NCBI RefSeq assembly: GCF_015278315.1 | Contig: NZ_JADIJE010000003.1 | Span: forward strand, 417,978 to 481,977 | DNA: 64,000 nt | Direction of reading: 5' to 3' | Source: Microbacterium ureisolvens | GTDB taxonomy: Bacteria > Actinomycetota > Actinomycetes > Actinomycetales > Microbacteriaceae | Shown here: positions 49,624 through 58,285 of the stretch, one piece after another | Position numbering within the stretch: position 1 is the stretch's first letter | How the letters are laid out: each line of letters opens with the position of its first letter | Translations under genes and position numbers: made by a program | The notes under the pieces: generated by a model | What the model saw: the letters and a program-made list of their open reading frames with translations, nothing else | Databases searched by the model: none | Told to the model about the DNA's origin: nothing

Positions 49624-50628
49624 TCAGAGCGCCTTGCCGTTGACGAACAGCGCGATCGCGCCGTACGTGGGGGCGCCGTCGCTGGTCACGGGGTCGATGT
49701 ATTCGATGTCGCCCTCGGTGACGTCACCCTCGCTGATGTCGCCCGCGGCGACGGCTCCAGGCACGATCGCTCCGTCCGTGATCTCACCGTCAACGGGCTC
49801 TCCGTACGAGACGCGCTCCACGATGTTGGTCGCCTTGTCGTTGCCGCGGTCGCAGTCGCCCGGCGTCTCGCCCGGCTCGGCCTGCCAGCCGCCCCACTCC
49901 ACGTCGCCGAACGAGTACTCTCCGAACACGTAGCCGCCGAACGTCCAGTCGCCGGCCCCTGACCACTCGCCGTCCTCCGACCACGCGCCGAATTCCCAGT
50001 CACCGAACACGGTCGGCTCGTTCCAGACCGGGGCCTCAGCCATGCTCGTCGTCGGGTTCGTGATGCCCTTGACGTTGAAGCCGGTCCATTGGCCCGTCTT
50101 GCGCGGGTCGGCGTTGAGCGCCGCGTCGACAACACCTGACAGCACACCAGAACGCGTGCCGGTGCGCTCGCCGTCGCGGGAGGCGGTCCTCGTCGCGTCA
50201 CGCTCGGCCGTGCGCGAACCGACGGCGGTCCCTGTCCGCACACCGTCGCGGGTGCCTTCGCGGTGGAACTGCTTGTTCTTGTTGTCGATGGTGCACGAGA
50301 GGTCCCATGACACCGTCTGGGTGCCCGCCTGCGTGGCGGACTGGGTGCCCGACTGGACGCCGTGCTGCGTGCCCGCCTGCGTGCCGGACTGGACGGCGTC
50401 CTGAGTGACAGCCTGCGAGATCGCCTGCTGGCTCGTGAACGTCAGCTTGTGGCCGTCGACCGCCTTCTGCAGCGCGGCATTGTTCATGCCCAGCACGGTC
50501 TGGACTTCGCCCTTGCCGATGAAACCCGTGCCGTTCGGCGCCAGGGTGTAGGCGTTGGCCGCGCCGGCCGTGCCGACGAGCGCGCACGCGAGCACGGCGC
50601 CCGCGGCGATCTTGGTCATGCGATGCAT
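49624..50628 (-). CDS. Secreted protein with four-residue repeats and a Trp/Gly-rich region
   Basis: The product has 334 residues. A signal peptide (about 1-27, ending AANA) leads into a short globular part. Then come two runs of period-four repeats: GTQA/GTQH-type (about 80-110) and GTRD/ATRT-type (about 125-165). A Trp/Gly/Phe-rich part (about 195-240: FGDWEFGAW, FGGYVFGEYSFG) and a period-five part (GDISEGDVTEGDIE) follow. Two Cys may form a disulfide. No family was recognised; the repeats suggest a regular helix or beta-solenoid outside the cell. GGAG lies nine bases before the ATG at 50628. Confidence 0.75.
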   Translation of the reverse strand: MHRMTKIAAGAVLACALVGTAGAANAYTLAPNGTGFIGKGEVQTVLGMNNAALQKAVDGHKLTFTSQQAISQAVTQDAVQSGTQAGTQHGVQSGTQSATQAGTQTVSWDLSCTIDNKNKQFHREGTRDGVRTGTAVGSRTAERDATRTASRDGERTGTRSGVLSGVVDAALNADPRKTGQWTGFNVKGITNPTTSMAEAPVWNEPTVFGDWEFGAWSEDGEWSGAGDWTFGGYVFGEYSFGDVEWGGWQAEPGETPGDCDRGNDKATNIVERVSYGEPVDGEITDGAIVPGAVAAGDISEGDVTEGDIEYIDPVTSDGAPTYGAIALFVNGKAL

Positions 50629-50906
50629 CGGATTTGTCTCCTTCGATATGTGATGCCGGATCCGAACGACTGCTTCTTGATGCATTGTCCGTGTGCTTTC
50701 GGGTTGCTATCCGTGCTCTAACGGTACGGTATGACCCAACAGGAAAGGCTCAGCTTCGCCTCAACGCTTTCTATCAAGACGCACAATGGCCCCTATGAGC
50801 GCGCTGTGACGACGCGTCGGGCGGTGTCGTGGTGCAGCCGCCGCTGTTCCAGGCGAAGGGCGAGATCTTCGGCGCGCGACGTGCTCGACCTACCCCGCGG
50901 GCTGTG

Positions 50907-51569
50907 TCACGAGCCCTTCGCGTCGGCTCCGGCTACTTCGGATCGGTCGGGCGCGGCCGACTGCCCCTCAGGGGCCGCGGCCGCCCGGGGTGCGAGTGCG
51001 CGGTCGATCCAGACCGCCGCCCATACCGCGCTGAGGCCCGCGATGATCACGATCGCCTCCATGACGAGGGCGTAGCCGCCGGTGGTGAAGTTCGCCGCGA
51101 CGAGGCGGGGTGCGACGATAGGAGGGATCACGGCGACGACGACGACGCACCATGAAAGCGGATGCCGCCCCCGCGCGATCACCCAGCCCCCGACGGCCGC
51201 CAGCAATGTGACGAAGCCCTGGTTCAGCACGAACGACCACAGCGCCGGCGGTTGCGTGATCTGGCCGCTGCCGCGTTCCAGGCCCAGCGTCGCCCACAGC
51301 AGCAACACGACGCACACGAGCGTGATCCCGCCGAGGCGGCGCATGCCCGGCGTCGGCAGGAGAGCGAGCGAGGTGACGAACATCCCGAGGATCAGGATGA
51401 ACTGCACCACGTCTACGATCGGGGTGTCGTTGCGGATCGTGCCGGCGTAGGTCGCGGTCTGGACGATCGCCGAGTAATCCGTCGCGATCATCAGGTAGGT
51501 GGCCGCCAGTGTGCCCACGATGGCCGCGCCGTACCGCGCACCGCGGTCGAACCGAAGGGTCGGGGCCAT
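50907..51569 (-). CDS. Pr6Pr-like six-helix membrane protein
   Basis: The product has 220 residues with six predicted membrane segments (about 14-32, 53-72, 78-96, 110-130, 138-157 and 165-187). Polar positions include ATDYSAIV and LNQGFVT within or near segments, resembling the Pr6Pr group of six-helix membrane proteins. The C-terminal tail is Ala/Pro-rich and cytoplasmic. Function unknown. TAGGCT (complement of 51576-51581) is six bases before the ATG, a leaderless promoter divergent from that of the phosphoesterase gene. Confidence 0.78.
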   Translation of the reverse strand: MAPTLRFDRGARYGAAIVGTLAATYLMIATDYSAIVQTATYAGTIRNDTPIVDVVQFILILGMFVTSLALLPTPGMRRLGGITLVCVVLLLWATLGLERGSGQITQPPALWSFVLNQGFVTLLAAVGGWVIARGRHPLSWCVVVVAVIPPIVAPRLVAANFTTGGYALVMEAIVIIAGLSAVWAAVWIDRALAPRAAAAPEGQSAAPDRSEVAGADAKGS

Positions 51570-51575
51570 GGTCGG

Positions 51576-51603
51576 AGCCTAGTCCGTGGCTGCCGCCTAG
51601 ACT
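51576..51603. promoter_or_regulatory. Back-to-back -10 elements of divergent genes
   Basis: TAGGCT on the minus strand (51576-51581) is six bases before the membrane-protein ATG at 51569. TAGACT on the plus strand (51598-51603) is 16 bases before the phosphoesterase ATG at 51620, which has AGGGGG as a ribosome site. Confidence 0.55.
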
Positions 51604-51619
51604 GCGAACAGGGGGTGCG

Positions 51620-53431
51620 ATGGCAGATGACGATCGCGCCGGCTCGGAAGCCGACGCCTCTCAGGACCAGAGCACGATCGCCGCGCCGTCGCGACGGGAC
51701 TTCTTCCGGCGCGTGGGAATCGGTGCAGCCGGCGTCGCGATCGGCGGATCGGCCGGAGCTGCCGTCGTCGCTGCGGCCACGACGCATCCGCCCGAGTACC
51801 AGCCGCTGTCGCCGCGTCACGTGGCGGGTTTCGACCACGTGGTCGTGGTCATGTTCGAGAACCGCAGTTTCGACAACGTGCTGGGACGGCTGTACTCGGC
51901 GCAGGAGAAGTCGAAGGACGAGTTCGACGGGCTGAATCAGGCCGACTACTCCAACACCGCGCCCGACGGCACCGTGGTCCCGGCGTACGTCTACGACGGG
52001 CCGACGGACTCGGTCATGCAGCAGCCCCAGCCGGATCCGGGCGAGACCTACCCGCACGTCAACACGCAGCTGTTCAGAGTCGTCGATCCGGCGACGAACG
52101 CGGATGTGCGCCGCTACGGCCAGGTCGATCCGTTCAACGCCCCTTCCCGCGGGCAGCAGGCGACCAACGACGGGTTCGTCGACGACTACATCGTCAACTA
52201 CCGCCTGGCGAAGAAGCGTGATCCCAAGCCTGAGGAGTACCGGGTAGCCATGGGCGGGTACTCGCCTGACATGCTGCCGGTCATCTCGACGCTGGCCAAG
52301 GAGTTCGCCGTCTACGACCGGTGGTTCTCCGGCGTTCCATCGCAGACCTTCTGCAACCGGATGTTCTTCCACGCCTCGACCTCGAACGGCTTCGTGGTCA
52401 ACCACACCGGTGACGACTACTACAAGTGGGTCAACGGGCCTCCGGCCGAGACGATCTTCAACCGGCTGGAAGAAGCCGGCCTCTCCTGGCGCGTCTACTA
52501 CGACGCCTCGCAGCTCGTGTCGTTGACGGGGATGCTGCATGCCCCGGTGCTCGAGAAGTACTGGAAGACGAACTTCCGTGAGATGGAGCAGTTCGAGATC
52601 GACGCGCGCGAGGGCAGCCTGCCCGCCTACTCGTTCATCGAGCCGCGCATGGTCTTCAACCACAACGACATGCATCCGCCGTGGGGCGAGCTGCGCGAGG
52701 GATGGCTGGATCTCGGAGATGGCACGGGGATCCAGATCGACAACAGCGCATACTCCGACGTGCGCGCCGGGGACGCCCTCGTGCAGCAGGTGTACGACGC
52801 GATCCGCCAGTCGAGTTCACCACAGGGCTCCAACGCCATGAACACGGCACTCGTGATCACCTTCGACGAGCACGGCGGCACGTACGACCATGTGGCTCCT
52901 CCGGCGGCGGTTCCTCCCGACCGCACCGGGCCGGGTGAGATGGGCTTCGAGTTCGACCGGCTCGGGGTTCGCGTGCCGGCCATCGTCGTGAGCGCGTACA
53001 CGGCGTCGGGCACCGTGCTGCACGACGAGATGCACCACGGATCCGTCATCAACACGTTGTGCAGACTGCACGGCTTGCGTCCGCTCACCGCACGCGACGA
53101 GGCAGCCAACCCGATCTTCAACGCGGTGAATCTCACGGTTCCGCGGCAGCCGTACACGTGGCCGCAGCCGCAGTCGCTCTACACGCCGCCCAACGTCGAA
53201 GCCAAGCCGACTGCGAAGGACGAGGAGAAGCACCGGAAGCGCCCTCTCACGGCCCCGGCGCGCGGACTGCTCGGGCTCCTCACCGCGCGCTTCGACCCGG
53301 GAGCGAAGATCCCGACGACCTACGGCGAGGCGTACGACGCGCTCGTGAGCAAGGGGCACGGCCTGTTCGGCACGCTCGACGATCCGTCGCCGGAGCCGAC
53401 CGCGAGCCCGACGCCCACCGCCACCGGCTGA
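51620..53431 (+). CDS. Tat-exported phosphoesterase (phospholipase C/acid phosphatase family)
   Basis: The product has 603 residues. Residues 25-55 form a Tat signal (SRRDFFRRVGIGAAG with a hydrophobic stretch). The phosphoesterase family (PF04185) motifs follow: HVVVVMFENRSFDNVLG (metal-binding Glu/Asn), YDRWFSGVPSQTFCNRMF, and FDEHGGTYDHVAPP. Such enzymes hydrolyse phospholipids or phosphate esters outside the cell in phosphate scavenging or virulence. The C-terminal 80 residues are charged and end in a Pro/Thr tail (SPEPTASPTPTATG), perhaps wall-facing. No PHO-type regulatory site was recognised. Confidence 0.9.
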   Translation: MADDDRAGSEADASQDQSTIAAPSRRDFFRRVGIGAAGVAIGGSAGAAVVAAATTHPPEYQPLSPRHVAGFDHVVVVMFENRSFDNVLGRLYSAQEKSKDEFDGLNQADYSNTAPDGTVVPAYVYDGPTDSVMQQPQPDPGETYPHVNTQLFRVVDPATNADVRRYGQVDPFNAPSRGQQATNDGFVDDYIVNYRLAKKRDPKPEEYRVAMGGYSPDMLPVISTLAKEFAVYDRWFSGVPSQTFCNRMFFHASTSNGFVVNHTGDDYYKWVNGPPAETIFNRLEEAGLSWRVYYDASQLVSLTGMLHAPVLEKYWKTNFREMEQFEIDAREGSLPAYSFIEPRMVFNHNDMHPPWGELREGWLDLGDGTGIQIDNSAYSDVRAGDALVQQVYDAIRQSSSPQGSNAMNTALVITFDEHGGTYDHVAPPAAVPPDRTGPGEMGFEFDRLGVRVPAIVVSAYTASGTVLHDEMHHGSVINTLCRLHGLRPLTARDEAANPIFNAVNLTVPRQPYTWPQPQSLYTPPNVEAKPTAKDEEKHRKRPLTAPARGLLGLLTARFDPGAKIPTTYGEAYDALVSKGHGLFGTLDDPSPEPTASPTPTATG

Positions 53432-53547
53432 TCGTCGACCGTCGGAGCAGGTCGACGGATGCCGCTCCCGCCCACCGAAGCATCGCGCTAGCGTATGGCT
53501 CGACGGCACGGCGCCGGCCGTCGGGGTCCTCGTCGAAGGAGAGTCCT

Positions 53548-53637
53548 ATGTGGAATCGCTCATCCGCGTCGGCATCACCGTCTCAGGGCTGGAGCGGCTC
53601 GCCCATCGCGGTCGACCCGACGCAGGCGATCTCATGA
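53548..53637 (+). CDS. Candidate 29-aa peptide coupled to the M24 peptidase gene
   Basis: An ATG at 53548 follows AAGGAGA by six bases, the best ribosome site in this region. The frame gives a Ser/Pro-rich 29-residue peptide (start MWNRSSASASPSQ) and its TGA (53635-53637) overlaps the M24 ATG at 53634 as ATGA. So translation of the peptidase may depend on it. Alternatively the same ribosome site serves an in-frame GTG at 53550 that would extend the peptidase by 28 residues. Existence of the peptide is not certain. Confidence 0.4.
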   Translation: MWNRSSASASPSQGWSGSPIAVDPTQAIS

Positions 53638-54758
53638 GCAGCGCGCCTCGCGCCTTCACCGCGGACGACTTCCGGGAGCGCATGGAGAGGGCGGTGCGGG
53701 ATGCCGCGGAGGAAGGCCTCGACGGTTTGCTCGTGACCCCCGGACCCGACCTGCTGTGGCTGACCGGGTACCGGCCGACTGCCATCACCGAGCGGCTGAC
53801 CCTGCTCGTGCTTCGCCGCGACGCAGACCCGCAGCTGCTCGTGCCGACTCTGGAGCGTCCGGATGCGGAGTCCGCTGCAGGTGCGGAGGCCGTGACGATC
53901 AGCGATTGGCGTGACGGCGACGACGCGTACGCCACGGCCGCACCACTGCTGCTCTCGGACGGCGTCTACGCCGTGTCGGACTCGGCATGGGCCATGCACC
54001 TGCTCGGCCTTCAGAAGGAGCTGCCGGACAGCAGATACTCCTCGATCACCGAGCGGCTGCCGATGCTGAGGGCGGTGAAGGACGCCGACGAGCTGGCCCG
54101 CCTGCAGGCAGCCGGCGCCGCGGCGGACGCGACCTTCCACGAGATCCTGAAGGTGCCGTTCGCCGGTCGCAAAGAGACTGAGGTCGCCGCCGATCTCGCC
54201 CGGTTGCTGCGCGAGTTCGGCCACGAGCAGGTCGACTTCACCGTCGTCGGGTCGGGCCCGAACGGCGCCAACCCGCACCATGAGGCCGGCGACAGGACGA
54301 TCGCGGCGGTGGACATGGTCGTCCTTGACTTCGGCGGACTCATGCACGGATACGGGTCGGATACGACGCGCACCGTGTGCGTGGGCGAGCCTACGGCCGA
54401 AATGCGCGACGTGCACGAGATCGTCCGAGTGGCCCAGCAGACCGCGTTCGAGACCGTGCGCCCGGGCATCGCGTGCGAAGAGGTCGACCGGGCCGCGAGG
54501 CGCGTGATCACCGAAGCCGGCTACGGTGATCAGTTCATCCACCGCACCGGGCACGGCATCGGGATGACCACGCACGAGCCGCCGTACATGGTCGAGGGGG
54601 AGAAGCGTCTCACGGTGCCGGGGATGTGCTTCTCGATCGAGCCGGGGATCTACCTCGCCGGTCGCTTCGGTGTCCGCATCGAGGACATCGTCACTGTCAC
54701 CGCCGACGGCGGCCGGCGCTTCAACGACACTGATCGCGCACTCGCCACCGTCCACTGA
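53634..54758 (+). CDS. M24 family Xaa-Pro peptidase
   Basis: The product has 374 residues. The N-terminal creatinase-like domain opens with RAFTADDFRERMERAV and GPDLLWLTGY. The catalytic pita-bread fold has the five metal ligands in MVVLDFGGLMHGYGSDTTRT (two Asp), HRTGHGIGMTTHEPP (His), FSIEPGIY (Glu) and GVRIEDIV (Glu). It cleaves Xaa-Pro bonds in the cytoplasm, in proline-peptide use. The start is ATG 53634 (ATGA overlap) or GTG 53550. The next genes (permease, small membrane protein, M20 peptidase) run the same way and may form a peptide or amino-acid utilisation unit. Confidence 0.88.
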   Translation: MSSAPRAFTADDFRERMERAVRDAAEEGLDGLLVTPGPDLLWLTGYRPTAITERLTLLVLRRDADPQLLVPTLERPDAESAAGAEAVTISDWRDGDDAYATAAPLLLSDGVYAVSDSAWAMHLLGLQKELPDSRYSSITERLPMLRAVKDADELARLQAAGAAADATFHEILKVPFAGRKETEVAADLARLLREFGHEQVDFTVVGSGPNGANPHHEAGDRTIAAVDMVVLDFGGLMHGYGSDTTRTVCVGEPTAEMRDVHEIVRVAQQTAFETVRPGIACEEVDRAARRVITEAGYGDQFIHRTGHGIGMTTHEPPYMVEGEKRLTVPGMCFSIEPGIYLAGRFGVRIEDIVTVTADGGRRFNDTDRALATVH

Positions 54759-54999
54759 GACCGTCGCTCCGCGCGGTCACCCGGAGATCCCGGGCTGCGG
54801 CTGCGGGTCAGGCGGCGCTCATCTGGCCGCTGGCGCGCCGCGGGATCGACCCCTGCAATCGCGATGCGAGTTGATCTACCCCACGCGCTCCGACAGCGCT
54901 ATCTTCAGCAATGGATCCGCTTGTGTGTTTGGAATAGCCCGCCAACGACGGAAGGGGATGTGCGATGTTGCAATCAGTCGGTTATCGAGGTCGCCGGCC

Positions 55000-56463
55000 A
55001 TGAGCGCCGCCGAAACGACAGGTCGCGGACGAGACGCGGTCCGCGCGCGTGCAGCCGCCGTTCCCGCGCCGGTGTGGATCTCCTGGATCGCCCTGGCGCT
55101 GATGACCACGAGCTCGGTCGCGAGCCTTCGTCCCGCGCCGACGATGGCCGTGTACGGCCTCGCCGCGGTCTTCCTCTACCTCGTCCCCGCGATCGTCTTC
55201 TTGCTGCCGACCTCGCTCGTCGCGGCGGAACTCGCGTCCGGCTGGAAGGGCGGCGTATACAAGTGGGTGTCCGAGGGCATCTCCAAGCCCATGGGATTCC
55301 TGGCGATCTGGTGCCAGTTCGCGATGACGATCTTCTACTACCCGACGCTGCTCGGATTCGTCGCATCCACGCTGGCGTACGTCATCAACCCCGAGCTGGC
55401 GTCGAACGGCGTGTGGACGGCGCTCGTCATCATGGTCTGCTACTGGGCCGGCGTGTTCGTCTCGTCTCGAGGGACGAAGGGGGTGGCAGGCCTCGCGAGC
55501 TGGGGACTCATCATCGGCACGCTCATCCCCGGCGCGGTATTGGTCTTCCTGGGCGCGCTCTTCCTCGGACAGGGCAACCCGTCAGCCGCCCCGATGACCG
55601 TCGACAACCTCCTCCCGCAGTGGGCGGGTCTGGCCAGCCTGGTACTCATCGTGAACAACTTCCTGTCCTACAGCGGCATGGAGATGAACGCCGTCCACGT
55701 GTCCTCGCTGAAGAACCCGGGCAAGGAGTATCCGAGGGCGATCTTCCTCGCCATGGGGCTCGTGCTGTTGATCTTCATCCTCCCGGCGCTCGCTATCAGC
55801 TGGGTCGTGCCGGCTGAGCAGATCTCGCTGACGGCCGGCATCATGCAGGCGTTCGAGGCCGTGTTCGCCACGTTCGACATCTCGTGGCTGACCCCGATCG
55901 TCGGGATCATGCTCGTCGCGGCTTCACTGGGCGGCATGCTCACCTGGCTGGCGGGTCCGTCGAAGGGCCTCCTGCTGATCTCGCGCGAGGAGGGCTACCT
56001 CCCGCCGTTCCTGCAGAAGCTCAACAAGAACGGCGTGCAGCAGAACCTCCTGGTCACGCAGGGTGTCATCACGTCGATCATCGCCCTGGGGTATGCGTTG
56101 ATCCCGAACGTCTCCAGTGCGTACTGGATCTTCTCCGTGATCACCACACAGGTGTACCTGATCATGTACCTGCTGATGTTCGTCGCCGCGATCCGGCTGC
56201 GGCGGCTGCATCCCGACCACCCGCGCGGCTACCGGGCGCCGATGCTGATCGGCCTGTGCGGGGTCGGCTTCGCCGCATCGCTCGCCGCGCTCCTGGTCGG
56301 CTTCATCCCGCCTTCGCAGTTCGGCGGCACCAGCCCGTGGGTATATCTGGTGATCGTGGGCGGCGGTGCGCTCGGGCTCGGGCTGCTGGTGCCGTTCCTC
56401 TTCTACCGCTTCCGCAAGCCGTCGTGGAAGCAGCCCGCCATCGCCGAGACGAGCGAATCATGA
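55000..56463 (+). CDS. APC-family amino acid permease
   Basis: The product has 487 residues with about twelve membrane segments. APC features are MTTSSVASLRPAPTMAVYG, GWKGGVYKWVSEGISKPMGF, the GMEMNAVHVSSLKNPGKEYP segment and GGMLTWLAGPSKGLL. It resembles glutamate/GABA-type or other amino acid:antiporter members. ATG 55000 is preferred over ATG 54958, because the extra region contains a rare TTA codon and no better ribosome site. The next gene overlaps its stop (ATGA). It probably imports or exchanges an amino acid released by the neighbouring peptidases. Confidence 0.9.
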   Translation: MSAAETTGRGRDAVRARAAAVPAPVWISWIALALMTTSSVASLRPAPTMAVYGLAAVFLYLVPAIVFLLPTSLVAAELASGWKGGVYKWVSEGISKPMGFLAIWCQFAMTIFYYPTLLGFVASTLAYVINPELASNGVWTALVIMVCYWAGVFVSSRGTKGVAGLASWGLIIGTLIPGAVLVFLGALFLGQGNPSAAPMTVDNLLPQWAGLASLVLIVNNFLSYSGMEMNAVHVSSLKNPGKEYPRAIFLAMGLVLLIFILPALAISWVVPAEQISLTAGIMQAFEAVFATFDISWLTPIVGIMLVAASLGGMLTWLAGPSKGLLLISREEGYLPPFLQKLNKNGVQQNLLVTQGVITSIIALGYALIPNVSSAYWIFSVITTQVYLIMYLLMFVAAIRLRRLHPDHPRGYRAPMLIGLCGVGFAASLAALLVGFIPPSQFGGTSPWVYLVIVGGGALGLGLLVPFLFYRFRKPSWKQPAIAETSES

Positions 56464-56906
56464 GCACGAACAACGAGACGCAGAGCAAGCGCGAGCGCTC
56501 GGTGATCTCGATCGTCGTCATCACTGTCCTCGTCGTGCTCGCCGTGATCGCCACCACCCTCTTCATCGGGAACCGGCAGGAAGAACGCGACGTCGAAAAG
56601 GCCCAGCAGCTGCTGGATTCCTTCGCCGACGCCGGCATCTCGGTCAGCTTCACCCCGGAACAGGTCGCTGCGGTGCTGGGCGACGACGGCGGTGCCACGT
56701 GCGCCGACCCGAACTCCGCGCTCGCGCGCTCCACTCTGCTCGCAGGCCTGGCGAACGGCGCGGGTGGCCCGGGTCTGCGCCCGACGATCGTGGAATCGAG
56801 GCTGCTGCAAGGGCAGCTGCTCATCATCGAGACGTACTGCCCCGAGGAGGCGGAGGAGTTCCAGGAGTTCGTGGACAGCCTGGCGACGGTCGGCGACGGC
56901 TCGTGA
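56460..56906 (+). CDS. Single-pass membrane protein of unknown function
   Basis: The product has 148 residues: a short charged N-terminus, one membrane segment (about 16-38, ISIVVITVLVVLAVIATTLF) and an extracytoplasmic domain with two Cys (GATCADP and ETYCPEE). It overlaps the permease stop (ATGA) and the M20 peptidase start (GTGA), so it is translationally coupled to both. That suggests a role with the permease or with peptide uptake, perhaps as an accessory subunit. No known domain was recognised. Confidence 0.75.
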   Translation: MSTNNETQSKRERSVISIVVITVLVVLAVIATTLFIGNRQEERDVEKAQQLLDSFADAGISVSFTPEQVAAVLGDDGGATCADPNSALARSTLLAGLANGAGGPGLRPTIVESRLLQGQLLIIETYCPEEAEEFQEFVDSLATVGDGS

Positions 56907-58258
56907 GCGAGGAGATCCGCACCCGCATACAGGGAATGATGTCCACCGCTCGGGATGAGCTCTCGCAGCTGGTCGCGATGCGCTCGGTCGCCGATCCGCG
57001 CCAATTCCCGCCGGAGGAGTGCGCCGCCGCGGCGGAGTGGGTCCGCGCCCACTTCGCTGAGCTCGGATTCACCGACGCCCGTCTGGCCCGCACCCCGGAC
57101 GGCAGCGATGCGGTCGTCGGCAGTCGCCGCGCGGCCGATCCAGATGCGCCGACGGTCCTGCTGTACGCCCACTACGACGTGCAGCCTCCGCTGGACGCCT
57201 CGGCCTGGCGGACACCGCCGTTCGAGCTCACCGATGTCGGAGGGCGATGGGCCGGTCGCGGCGCGGCGGACTGCAAGGGCAACATCGTCATGCACCTGCT
57301 CGCGCTCCGCGCGCTCGGCTACGACATCCCGGTGCACCTCAAACTCGTCGTCGAGGGCAGCGAGGAGCAGGGCACCGGCGGACTGGAGCGGTTCGTGGAG
57401 GAGAACCCCGACCTGCTCGCCGCCGACGCCATCCTGGTGTGCGACACCGGCAACGCCGCGGTCGGGCGTCCTGCCGCCACCGTGTCGCTCCGCGGATTCG
57501 CAAATGTCGTCGTCCACGTCGATGCGCTCGCGTCAGAGGTGCACTCGGGGATGTTCGGGGGCCCAGCCCCCGATGCTCTCGCCGCTCTGCTGGCGCTGCT
57601 CGCATCGCTCCGGGACGAGCGCGGGAGCACCACGGTCGACGGGCTGGATCGAACGCAGTCCTGGGCGGGCGAGCCCTACGATCCCGCACAGTTCCGCAGC
57701 GACGCCGGGGTGCTCGACGGCGTCGACCTGCTCGGCGACGGGACGGTCGCCGATGAACTCTGGGCGCGGCCCGCTCTCACCGTCCTGGGCATCGACTGTC
57801 CGCCCGTCGTCGGATCGACCGCGTCGATCGTCGCGAGTGCGTCGGCACGACTGAACCTCCGCGTGCCGCCGGGCATGAGTGCACAGGCCGCGCACGATGC
57901 GCTGGCCGCGCACCTTCACGCCCATGCCCCCTGGAACGTGCGGGTTCGGGTCGAGACCGAAGCGGTCGGCGAGCCGTTCCGCGCCGAGACCACCGGTCCG
58001 GCCTACCGGGCGTTCTCGGACGCGATGCAGGAGGCCTACGGGGTCGCTCCCACCATGCTCGGGCAAGGCGGATCCATCCCTCTCTGCAACGTGTTCGCCG
58101 ACACGTACCCGCACGCGGAAATCATCCTGATGGGCGTCGAAGAACCGCTCGCGCTGATCCACGCACCGAATGAGAGCGTCGACCCGAGCGAGATCGAGAA
58201 CCTCGCCGTGGCCGAAGCGCTCTTCCTGCGCAGCTACCGACCGACGACGCCGACCTGA
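56903..58258 (+). CDS. M20 family dipeptidase/carboxypeptidase
   Basis: The product has 451 residues. Di-zinc M20 motifs: LLYAHYDVQPP (His, Asp), GRGAADCKGN (bridging Asp), VEGSEEQGTGG (Glu pair), CDTGN and a C-terminal HAPNESVDP. A dimerisation insert (about 185-330) is present. It is soluble and cytoplasmic and removes amino acids from dipeptides or N-acyl amino acids. GTG 56903 overlaps the upstream gene's stop (GTGA). It ends a run of peptidase, permease, membrane protein and peptidase, suggesting joint use of dipeptides. Confidence 0.9.
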   Translation: MSEEIRTRIQGMMSTARDELSQLVAMRSVADPRQFPPEECAAAAEWVRAHFAELGFTDARLARTPDGSDAVVGSRRAADPDAPTVLLYAHYDVQPPLDASAWRTPPFELTDVGGRWAGRGAADCKGNIVMHLLALRALGYDIPVHLKLVVEGSEEQGTGGLERFVEENPDLLAADAILVCDTGNAAVGRPAATVSLRGFANVVVHVDALASEVHSGMFGGPAPDALAALLALLASLRDERGSTTVDGLDRTQSWAGEPYDPAQFRSDAGVLDGVDLLGDGTVADELWARPALTVLGIDCPPVVGSTASIVASASARLNLRVPPGMSAQAAHDALAAHLHAHAPWNVRVRVETEAVGEPFRAETTGPAYRAFSDAMQEAYGVAPTMLGQGGSIPLCNVFADTYPHAEIILMGVEEPLALIHAPNESVDPSEIENLAVAEALFLRSYRPTTPT

Positions 58259-58285
58259 GCTTCAGCGCACGGCAGGCGGCATCCG

